Notes under the pieces: model-generated | The model's input: the letters and a program-made list of their open reading frames with translations, nothing else | Told to the model about the DNA's origin: nothing | The model's database searches: none | Part shown: positions 34,801 through 46,800 of the stretch, one piece after another | Layout of the letters: each line of letters starts with the position of its first letter | How positions within the stretch are numbered: the stretch's first letter is position 1 | Translations under genes and position numbers: made by a program | Assembly (NCBI RefSeq): GCF_020382885.2 | Contig: NC_058508.1 | Location: forward strand, 2,286,055 to 2,350,054 | Source of the DNA: Scatophagus argus | Taxonomy: Eukaryota > Chordata > Actinopteri > Scatophagidae | Direction of reading: 5' to 3' | DNA: 64,000 bases

Positions 34801-37800
34801 GAATTGGAGGTGGAAGATGAGCTTTCCTTAGCTTTCTCAGAAAGCAGAGAGACTGCTGGACTTTTCTGGTGATGGAGCTGATATTTAGGGACCAGATGAG
34901 ATTCTCTGCCAGGTGAACACCAATAAACTTGGTGGTCTGGATGATCTCCATTAATAATCTGTCAGTGATCTGCAGAGTATGGTCACCCAGTGTCTTTTGA
35001 AGTCAGCACCCATTTCTTTAGTTTTGTCTATGTTCAGAGACAGGTTGTAGACTCTACACCAGGCTGTTAGCTGTTTCACCTCCTATCTGTATGCTGACTC
35101 ATTGTTATTGCTGATGAGACTGACCACTGCTGTCAGATGTCAGTGAAGACATTTGCTAGCTGGTCTACACATACCCCGAGCACTCTGCTAGGAATGTTGT
35201 CTAGCAGCAGTCTTTTAGAGGTTAACATCACATAGTGCTGTTCTGTTTCTATTTCTCACATCAGCTGTGGAAAGACAGAGACAGAGCACCTGGTCGCAGG
35301 GAGGAGGGGTGGTCTTCCTTGCCACCATGTTTTCTGTGCCTCAGACTGTGCATAGAAGTGGTTCAGCACATCTGGGAGGGAGACATCACTGTCACAGGCC
35401 TTTGGAGTCATCCTGTAGTTACTGATGGCCTGGATGCACGGTCACGTGTGTAGAGTGTTGCCGTTGTCCTGGAAGTGGCTGTGGACGTACGTGTGCTGTG
35501 CCCCTAGTTTGACCCTTCCTGTTTCTAGGGCTGTCTTGTCTCCATTTCTGAAGGCTGAGTCTCTGGTCTTCAGTAGCACATGCACCTCCACTGTCTTCCA
35601 TGGCTTTTGGTTGGGGCTTGTAGTGATGATCTTGAAGATAGTCATGTCATCAATGCATTTGCTGATGCAGCTGGTCACTGATGTCATGTATTCCTCCAAA
35701 TTGATAGTCATCATCAGTTACAGCCTCCCTGAACAGAGCAGAGATGGCTCCTACTGGCAAGGTTTTCGCCTGCCTCAAAGACGATTTGGCACGTTTGACA
35801 AGTTGTCTGTATGCTTGAGTGTCTCAGGTGAGGCTAAGGCTGATGAAATTTAGGGAGCAGATCTCTGGCAACAATAAACAGTATGTCAAGGTGAGCATTC
35901 CATAGAATTCACACAGTACCGCTTTAGCATTAGCACTGGGGGAATATACACATCGCCTATGAAGACAGTGGTGAATTCCTGTGGAAAATAAAATGATCTG
36001 CCTCTGACAGTGATAAACTGCAGCAGCTCTGAACAGTATTTAGAAATAAGCACAGGATTTTTCTCAACATTCCGTGTTTATCAAAATACACAAGCCACCA
36101 TCATGAGCCCTACCACACAGAGCTGCATTTCTGTGGGCACGGATGAGGTGAGCCCATCTAGCTGAATGGAGGCATCTGGAACTCACTGAGCCACATCTCT
36201 GTGAAAGCATGCCATGTAGTCTGCTGAAGTTGAATGAGGCCCTGTTATTGTCCAGGGAGCAAACACTGGGGAGCAAGATGGATGGAAGAGACGGTCAGCT
36301 AGGGTTTGTTTTTAGCTAAGCCTAGATACTTTGCTCCGAAGAAATGTAGTTCTAAGCCCATTGATCTGTCCACATGACCTAATTTTTCAGCAAAGAAAAA
36401 GCCTCGTCTCTGCCTCCCCACTGGCCTTATGATTGTGACATTGACTTAATGGAGCTCCTTTCCGTTCAGTGCCCTCAGGCATAATCAGACCGTCCTCTTC
36501 ACGACTAGGGGCAGGTTTCTTTTTCATGACCAAGAAAAACAGATCTCTAAGATCAAGCATCGATTTCTGTGGTTTAAGCAATATCACAGTTAAGAAGAAA
36601 CATCCACTTTCTTTGATTATTTCTTTTTTTTTTAACCCTTTCAGGAGGCAACAGTGTTCTCCAAGCAGGATTTATGCAATATAACCCATCTTGTGCAAAT
36701 TAAGGAATGTGATGAATGGAAGACCGCCTTTAACACATCTTGAGATGCCTTTGAGTATCAGGTATCAATTTGTTAACATTAATCATAATTGCTCCAAGTA
36801 TAGTAAAGTTATGATGACTTATGGTGTACCTCAGGGTTCAGTATTAGGGCCGATACTTTTCACTCTCTACATGCTTCCATTACGGAATATTATCTGGAAG
36901 TACTTCATCAATTTTCAATGTTATGCTGATGATACGGGATGATAAGCCACCTTACCAATTTGGAAAACTGTCTGAAAGTCATTAAGTCCTGAATGTCCTC
37001 TAACTTCTTATTACTTAATTCAGAAAAACAGAAGTTATTGTGTTCATTCACTCCATCAGCTCTCCCCTGACTGAACATTCCCCATCTATCCCATATCTCA
37101 TGTTGTTAACTGCTTTCCTGCCTGTACAACATCCATTGCACGTCCTGGGTGAGGGATCCCTCCTCTGTTGCTCACCCTGAGGTTTCTCCCATTTTTTCCC
37201 TGTTAAAGGTTTTCTGGGAGTTTTTCCTTAGTCGATGTGAGGGTCGAAGGGCAGAGGACGTTGCTGTGATGTTATGTAAAGCCCTTTGAGACAAACTGCT
37301 TGTAAAAATGGGCTATACAAATAAAGTTGACTTGACTTGTCTTGTCTTGAATGACATGCACAGAGACTTGCTACACCAAATTTATGTTTGTGTACGTAGA
37401 TGACCTGATCTTCTCTGGGAAACAGGGAGAACATGTCATCCATGTTTGTTAGGTACTATGAGAGACTATTGGAGAACAAACTGTATGTTAAAGCTGACAA
37501 TTGTGAATTCCGTTCCTCCACAGTTTTCCAGCTTTTACAGATGATTCAACAATGACAACAGTTGGGTTGCTGTTACTCATCCATGAGTAGATGAATGCTT
37601 ACTTTTGTATAGTGATATTGAAAGAAATTAGTTCCTAGGTTAAGCTACTTACAACAAGGTCTTTCGACCCATCATCTTTTTTGTCTTACCACTGTGTCCA
37701 GCCCCAACATGATGAGCATAAGGAAGAAGCAGACAGCCCACAGCTGAGGCAGGGGCATCATGGCTACAGCCTGAGGAAAAGCAATGAATGCCAGCCCAGG

Positions 37801-40800
37801 GCCTGGGGAACAGAAGGTACATTTCAATTATTGTCTTCTACATTTGCTTTGTATTAGATTTTTGTCATTTGTCAGCAAATATGTGAGGGTTGAGCTTATT
37901 CTAACATCTAACACATAATAGCTTTGGCCTTTAAATAATACCTGAGTCAACCACCAAATTGATGGGAACTCCCTGTTGATGGGCCATGAATCCTAGAGCT
38001 GAGAAAACTGCAAAGCCACCAACAAAGCTGGTGCAACTGTTGAGCAAACACAACCACAGACTGTCCCTGACACACAAACACACACGCACACACAGAAGTT
38101 AGCGTACAGAGCAGAATATTTGGGGAAACCAATGTCCAAGATTTCTGGGATTTATAAAATTAACTGAAAAAAGAACAGATTTGAGATACACTGCATCCAT
38201 TTATTCCTTGTTAGGACGCAATCATAAATTTTTACATATATATATATATTATATATTTACCAAGATCTCACCAGTTAATGGGTCAGTACATTCCATCAGA
38301 AGTGCTATTTGCTAGTCAAGTAGCTTCAGAACTCAGTAATAATTGAAGGTCACTCAGATGAAAATATCAACATTTTTATCAGGTCTCTCATTTGTATAAT
38401 GGTAGCTGGACAGTAAGAGGATAAGGCAAGAGAACTTTAAAATTGAGTTTGAAGTTAGAAATTATGCCCTGGGTTGGAGTTATGCTTCTGAGGAGGCATT
38501 TTCAATCCATGCACTTGCTTCACAAGAGATGCGACCTGAGAAGCGTTCCAACCCCTGATATGGAGCAGCATGTGGAAAACCCATCACTGAATTAACAACA
38601 TTAAAACAGCACAAGAATGGATTTTATAAAAAGTGTGGTTAGTGTGTTAAGCAAAACTCCAATAATACTACTTCCACAGTGTGTTAGTGGAATTATTGAT
38701 CACATGACCTACCTGTAACAGTTGTTCTCAACTTTATTGTAGCTGCCCAGGGTGATTAAGGTTCCTGATGCAACACCATAGGAGAAGAGGACCTGCTGGC
38801 AAGCCTCTATCCACACCTGATTAACAGAGATGAAAAATTCCATGTTATTAGGACACATCAGTGTAGAGGTTATTGTTAATCTAAACTAATCCCTTTAGTC
38901 AGGGCATTTTTGTTCATCTCCAGTGATAACTGTTCCCAGGTAGGTGAGACACACAATTCAACATAAAAAAACACTTTTTTTTTTTTTCCAGAAATACTAG
39001 TTCACAAAATCTGCATGAATTGTCCAAGGTGTCTCACCTGAAGGTCTGCCAGACGAGAGAGATCTGGATACAGGTAATAGACCACACCCTGCCAAGCTCC
39101 TGGCAACGTCAACCCCCTGATCAGCAGGATGGCCAGCATCACGTAGGGGAACACAGCCGTGAAATACACCACCTGAAATTTCACACCTTTTTTTTTAGCA
39201 CATGTCTTGTTATGTAGCTGAAGCCTGTATGATTTCAGTTCACACTTCAACAATCCCTCTGGGCAGTGCTGTTGGTAACAGAAACAAAATCTAAAGCTAA
39301 TACTGGCATGATGTCGTGTTGACAAAATGGGAAGAATGAGAGTTGTAAACATGAAGTCTAAGTTTTCATGAATCTAAAGACAAGGTTTTGTCCATTTGTG
39401 CTCTGCTTTCCGGTATTCTCTTTTCTTACTCGTGACAGTTGGGGTGTTTCTTCATGTTGTTTTCTGCTTGCCAGAGACGTTTTTTACCTTTTCAGGTGTA
39501 AAGACTTTTACAGCCAGTATTAGTTTGATGTAAACCTTATTGACACAGACATAGTGTCTAGAAAAAAAGTAAAGCAACTACTATGCTCCAAACACTAAAT
39601 CCAGCATGTGTTTTGACTGTGTGTGGACCCTTTCACATTACAATTGCCAGCAAAGACAAAACATTTGCTGAACTGACAGAAGACGATTCACAGAATTTTG
39701 TAGGTGACCTTGAATGACCTTGAATGAGCAAAGTGCACCATTCTCTTTTTACTGCCTATCAAGACAAGGACAGAGACAAATTGCTGCGAGCTGACTTCTG
39801 GCCTGCCCTGGGAACATTCACAAGTGCCTTATGGTCCAGACCCAAAAAATATCAGTAAGAGTTCACTGTACTTTGTACATAATCAGTTGTGTAACACTTA
39901 ACCATCTGTTACATTTACTCCAGTATGTGTAGCATCCCTCTCACTTTGACATTAAATGCTTTTCAGTATCCGATACATGTACTGTATGTGCATGCATGAG
40001 TGTTGTCAGCATATGTGATGAAAATAAAGTGCAAAAATGGAATTGTTCCAAACCGAACTGAATGGAATTTCATTGTTTTTATTGTATCTGAATCTTAAAG
40101 GCAGCGTTCACAGACCTTTCCTGTGGAGCGCACTCCTTTCCAGATGCAGAAGTAGCAGACCACCCAGCAGGCCAGGAGACACAGCAACAGTTCCCACTTT
40201 ACTGTACCAGCCTCCTCTAATCCCCCAGACATGGACAGCACTCCTCTTCTGTATGGAGACACCAGATATACAGTGATGATGACACACATGAAGAATTACC
40301 AGATTGAAAATGAAAAGAATCCATTGCTGATGAGTTCGACTCACTCCCAGAACTCAGAGGCTGAAGACTTGGTGAGATTTCCGGATGTCCAGTTTACCAT
40401 CAGGTTGCTGTTGTGTATTTCAGTCCTGTTTGCAGAGGTGAGGTCCACACATCTATCTGTTGATAAGAAGGCAAATGGTCACAATGATTGCCATTTCAAT
40501 AACATGTCAACAGATTGTTATAATCTTTTGGTTATAATTTTCAGTCTCAACAAAAAATATTGACACTTAAACAAACATGTAGTTGCTGCTTGGAATGTCT
40601 CAATAAAAACAAACAAAAGATGTAAGTAGCAGCGTGGGATCATGGGAGTTATTGTCTTCATTGTTAGACAGAAGAAGTTCTGATGAAAATCCTTCTGATG
40701 TGTCTCATGTTCACAATTGAGGTAATGTTTAAAGCTCTTGTTCACATTAACTCACGGTCTCTCCCTCAAAATGAAAATGCACCATTTTCTAGAATAAAAT

Positions 40801-43800
40801 TACGCATTTCTCTGGGTTTTAACATTTTTGTAACATTTAGAATAATGAAGTACACAACTCAACAAAATGTATCATGAATGTTAAGCTGTTTTATGATATT
40901 TGTCATTTTAATGCTACATACTATATCATTAATTGAACTTAATTTAATTTAATTTCAGTGCACCATGAACCACCCCCTTATCATGGTCCTAGAAGCTATG
41001 TTATCGGGGGCTGTTTGCCCCTGGTAGGGTCTCCCTAGGCAAACTGGTCCTGGTTTGGTCCTGGGGGAGGGGCCAGACAAAGCGTGATTCAAGAAGACGA
41101 TGGTTAAGTGGAAAAACAAGGTGTACCCTGCCTGGAGGGTTACCGGACCCCTGCCCCGGAGTCAGGCCTTGGTAAGGGGATCTTCTGTGATCGCCTGGTG
41201 GCTGGACCTTCCCCTGGCTGGGCACAGACCCAAACAGGGGAATGAGTCTATCCTCCAGTGGGCCCACCACTCACAGGAGGAGTCAGAGGGGTCTGGTGCA
41301 GTGTGGATTAGGCAGCAGACTAAGGCAGGGACCTTGGTGGCCTGATCCCTGGTTGTTGAAGCTAGTTTCTGGGACATGGAATGTCACCTTACTGGTGGGG
41401 AAGGAGTCTGAGCTTGTCCATGAGGTGGAAAGATACCGGCTAGATATAGTCCTCCCTGTCACACAAGCTCAGACTGGTGGAAGTATGTCACCTTACTGGT
41501 GGGGTGCAAAGATACCGGTTATATCTAGGCGGTATCTTTCCACCAGTCTGAGCTTGTTCATGAGGTGGAAAGATACCGGCTAGATATAGTTGGGCTCACC
41601 TCTAAGCACAGCTTGGGAACCAACCCCCTTGAGAAGGGCAGGACTCCTCTCTTTTCTGGAGTTGCTCCAGGTGAGAAGCAAAGGGCAGAGAACCCCACTG
41701 CTGAATGCTGGAAGATGACCCTACTGGGAATTCCATAGTTCTACTGGGGACTTCAGTGCCCACGTAATGACACTGTGACCTGGAGAGGTGTGACAGGGAG
41801 GAACGGTCTGCCTGATCTGAACCTGAGTGGTTATTGGACTTCTGTGCTAGTTTGTCCATAATGAACACCATGTTTGAACATAAGGGTGTCCACAAGTGCA
41901 CTTGGCACCAGGACACCCGCGGTCACAGGTTGATGATAGACTTTGTAGTTGTATCAGCGGATCTGCGGCTGTATGTTCTGGACACTTGTGTGAAGAGAGG
42001 AGCAGAGGTGTCAACTGTTCACCACCTGGTAGTGAGGGTTTGCTGGGAAGATCTGGCTGATGACTCTGTCAGGACGGTCTTCAACTCCCACCTAAGGCAG
42101 AGCTTCGACTGGGCTGCTGAAACAAATCAGCTAGTCAAGCTTCAGGCATGTCTTAAAGACATAAAAACCTGGATGACCAGCAACTTCCTACTTCTAAATT
42201 CAGACAAAACCGAAGTTATTGTTCTGGGCCCCGAACACCTTAGAAATAAATTATGCAGTGATATTGCATTGATAGATGGCTTAGCCGTGGCCTCAAGCTC
42301 CACTGTAAGAAATCTAGGAGTTATCTTTGACCAGGACATGTCCTTTAACTCGCACATTGCAAATATTTCAAAGACTGCATTCTTTCGCCTCCGAAATATC
42401 ATTAGATAGAATAGATTAGGCACATCCTGAGTCAGAAAGATGCAGAAAAATTAGTCCATGCATTCATTACATCTAGACTGGATTACTGTAACTCCCTTCT
42501 ATCAGGCTGCCCCAGTAAATCCATAAAGACTCTCCAGCTAATCCAGAACGCTGCAGCACGACTACTGACAAGAACCAGCATGAGAGACCATATTTCTCCT
42601 GTTCTGGCTTCTCTACATTGGCTACCTGTAAAATTCAGGATAGATTTTAAAATTCTCCTCCTCACTTATAAAGCCCTGAACGGTCAGGCACCATCCTATC
42701 TTAAAGAGTTAATAGTACCCTATTATCCCACCAGAACTTTGCGTTCCCAAAATGCAGGGCTACTTGTGGTTCCTAGAGTCCTCAAAAGTAGATTGGGAAC
42801 CAGAGCCTTTAGTTATCAAGCTCCTCTACTATGGAACCATCTTCCGGTTTCGGTCCGGGAGGCGGACACCCTCTCTATATTTAAGAGTAGACTAAAAACT
42901 TTCCTCTTTGATAAAGCTTATAGTTAGGGCTGGCCTAGGCCGGCCCCTAGTTATGCTGCTATAGGCTTAGACTGCCGGGGGCCCTCCCATGATGCACTGA
43001 GCTCTTTCTTCCTCTCCCTCTCCTTCTGCACACATTCATGTCCCATTAATGCATATTACTAACTCAACTTCTTCCCTGGAGTCCCTGGGCTTTCTTGTCC
43101 CGCAGATTCCTAGCGATCATGACTGGACCTCCTGCTGCGGTCCTGCTGTCGTCCTGCTCAAAACCTACTGCAATTACTACTGTTTAGTCATAATCTGATT
43201 TAAATCTGTTAAGACTCAGTACAGCTACTACCATTATTGTTACTACCATTGTTATCAAAATCACCATAATACCTTCTGTATACTTCATTGTCATTATCAT
43301 TATCTACATTTCGATACTTCTATTATTACTGCTGCTATGCAGCTCTGCTTGTGTGCTCCTTCTCTCACACCCCACCCCCTCTGCCTCTCTCCCTTGCTCT
43401 CTCTGTCGCTCTCCTGCTCTCTCTCTCTCTCTCTCTCTCTCTCGCCTCCCTAGGAAAATCTATGCCAGGGTGCTGGAAAGGAGAGTCTGTTTGTTAGTTG
43501 AACCTCAGATTCAAGAGGAACAATGTGGTTTTCACCTTGGCCTGGGAACCCTGGACCAGCTCTATAGCCTGTCAAGGGTACTGGAGGGGTCATTGGAGTT
43601 TGCCCAACCAGTCTACATGTGTTATGTGGCTTATGACCAAGTCCCTCAAGGCATTCTGTGCAGGGTTCTCAGAGAATATGGGGTGGAGGGCCTGTTACTA
43701 CAGGCCATCCAACCGCTGCAATGTCAGAGTAAGAGCTTGGTTCGCGTTGCAGGAAATAAATCAAACTTGTTCCCAGTTATGGTTGGGGCTGCCCTTCACC

Positions 43801-46800
43801 ACGATTCTGTTCATAAGCTTTATGGACAGAATTACTAGGTACAGCCAAGTGGCGGAAGGTGTCAGGGTTGGTGATATTAGGAGTCATGGGTTACTGTTAC
43901 TGTTGCTGTTATTATTGCTGTGACTATGCATTTTTGTCTGTATGTGTCCCACCCTAATCCCATACTGACCTGTGTTCCAGGGATTGTTGCAGGTGGCCCA
44001 GGGCAAAGGGTCTTGAAAACAATAGATGAGGTACAGGAGAGCCCAGGCTAGTACAATAATGTATAGTCTGGAATACAGCTGGATAATTATGATAGAATAG
44101 CCTGTTCCTGGAGAGAGAAAACATCCAAAACAACCCAGTTTAAGCTCTAATTTGACAGAGCATGTATACACATGGCGACTGCACTGCTACAAAATTACTG
44201 CAGGACCACAGCACAAGGCAGTCTTCCTGTAGCTATGGAGGGAAATGATTTCAGCACAGTAATGCTGCAGTTGGACATGCAGTGCTGTTTGTATGAGCCA
44301 GGATATAGCACCAAGGATTTGCAGCACAAGTAGGAAGAGGAAGAGGAAAGTGTTTTTTTTGTAAATTCTTGTCAAAAAACTAATTCTATTGACCGTGATT
44401 CCATTATAAAAGCAATAAAAAGGGAAAACATGCAAGGGGTGAATAGTTTTTATCTCCATTGTAGTCGGGCTAGTCGTAGGTCACATTAAACCAGTGCTTC
44501 TCAATTATTTTCTGTTGCGCCCCCCCAGCAAGAAGAAAACAATTCGCGCCCCCCCACCCCACCCACTCTCCGTCGCGACTATAAATAACAGTAATAATAA
44601 TATGTAATAATATGATGCTAACAGTGCTCGCTGGTTTACTGAAGTAGCATTCACAAAGCGGGATGATTGTTGGCAATGTTCGGCACGTTGTCGCTGAAAA
44701 AACTCCAGCGGCTTATCAGCATGATTGGGATGTAATTTATTTGGCTTCATGCTGTCCGCTGCTAGCATTTTTAGACACAGTAAACACACTCCCACTGTAG
44801 TCACAGTAAAGCCAAGCGCTACATATGCTTCATCATATTTCCTCGAGTTACTTTTGTCTCATTATCTTCATCTCTCTCTCCCTTTCTTTTCATCCCTGTT
44901 AAAAATTTCTTCTTGTTGTCTCTTAAGGGTTCGTTTACTGCACTTCATATCGCCTGCTCGCTTCAAAAAACCCGCTACACCATAGAGCTAATACTCCCTG
45001 CACACACTCTGACAATGAGAGCGCCACTGCCAACTACTGAAGTGGATGTGCAATTACACTTTATTCTAGTACGGCAAAAAAAAAGCATGTTCCCCAGGGT
45101 CACACGCGCCCCCCCTGGCATCGCACTGGGTTAGGGTTAGGGTTACTATTTGAGAAGGACTGCATTAAACAGTTGTCTCAGTTGTCTTTGTACTGAAGTC
45201 TTTGTGTCCTGAAGCCACTACTCCACCAACTGATCATTGTTCACATCTGGTTACTTTCATGTCTGAAAGTACTCACCTTAACCCACAAAATGTCACACAG
45301 ATAAAGAACACACATCACGTTTGAATTTCTCAGAGTAACAAATTTGAAAAATTAACTAACCAGAAAATGTGATTACCTTTTGCCAGTGGGCAGACCTTGG
45401 TCCAACAGGTGATGGCGCCCTCCTGCATGTACTGACCAATCACAGTCTCCAGCAGGAAAAGTGGCAGGCCACACAGTAAAGCAAAGAAACAGTAAGGCAA
45501 CAGGAAGACACCTGCACACACAGAAATACACCTGAGACAATTGATACTGTGTAAAGGAATAAGGACTGGATTGGTGTTCTTAAAGTGAGGGAGTAATCTA
45601 GTGTACAGCTGCCACAACTATTTTCGTTGTGGGTTAACCCGGGATTACTTTCTTGATTAATCATATAAGCTATCTGTCTGTGAAATATGTGAAAAAGCAA
45701 AAAATGTTCATACTAATAAAAGTTAATTATAAGAGTCATAGAAATATATTTAATGTGAGAAAATATTTATCTTTAGTATCTTTTAATAGTTATCTTGTTT
45801 ACATGTTAATATTAACATTTTCTAATTTCACCAGACACAAACTGCAGCTGTGGCTGATGGGAATGCAATTAGTTTTGCAGTTATTTAATCATAAACCAAA
45901 GTTGTGAACAAACTGAACACAATGAAAAAAATCTTAACCTGATGATGGTTTTAGTCATATATTGTTTCACAGGATGAGTTGTTTATACGTGTTTCATATG
46001 TGTCACGCCTTGCGTTTTGTCTTTTGGTTTTGGAGTCCATGTGTCATGTTTCATGTGTGTCGTTACTTCCACTGTGTGTCTGTTTCATGTAACTTTGCTT
46101 TGGTTTATCTTGATTGCTTTCTCCTCCCTTAATGTGTTTCACCTGTCTCTCGTTATGTTGTCTATTTGGTCCTCGTCTTTCCCGTCACTCTTTGTCAGGT
46201 TGTTGTTCTGTCTTCATGTGTCCATGCCAGGAAGTCTCATCTCGCCATGTTTTTGCCATAGCTTTTTGTACTTTTTTCTTGATCCTAGAGCCACAGTAAT
46301 AGTGTGCCATTTTGAGTTCTTTTGATTTAAATTAAAGACTATTACTATAGGACCTCCACCTGCCTGCCCTTTTTGACTCTGTATCGGGGTTCAGCTGCGA
46401 GGGGGGGTTCAGTCAGTGACGCTGCACCATTTTGACAATATGTAAGGGGAATAATCTCCGTTCTTGTCAGAGTGTATGGAAATTTCACCAGCTTGCCTGG
46501 TCATGCCCTACAGTTCATCTATAAATCACCTGTGCTGGCATGTCATCTTTGCTACACCCTAACAACTGGAGAGATATTGTTCTCATCAGACAAACAAGTT
46601 TAAAATGTAACCAGAAGATAGAGAGTGTAAAAAAACATTCTGTGTCTTCTGTAGACTCTCCACTCCATTACATATTCTACATAAGGCACTTCTTGAGAAG
46701 ATGATGGACACCCAAGATGAAGCCCAAGACAACAATATCGAATATGTCATCCATCCATTTTCCATACCACTGTATCTGTCAGGGTCGCGGGTTGGCTAGA

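Noticed and set aside
41834-42409. 191-residue open frame
   Set aside because: It fuses two different LINE families in one frame ([15 protein letters not shown] then [18 protein letters not shown]) and has no start context or splice sites of a host gene.
42580-42927. 115-residue plus-strand open frame as a host gene
   Set aside because: It is the C-terminal part of a CR1/Rex1-like polymerase, with a second copy at 30677-31042.
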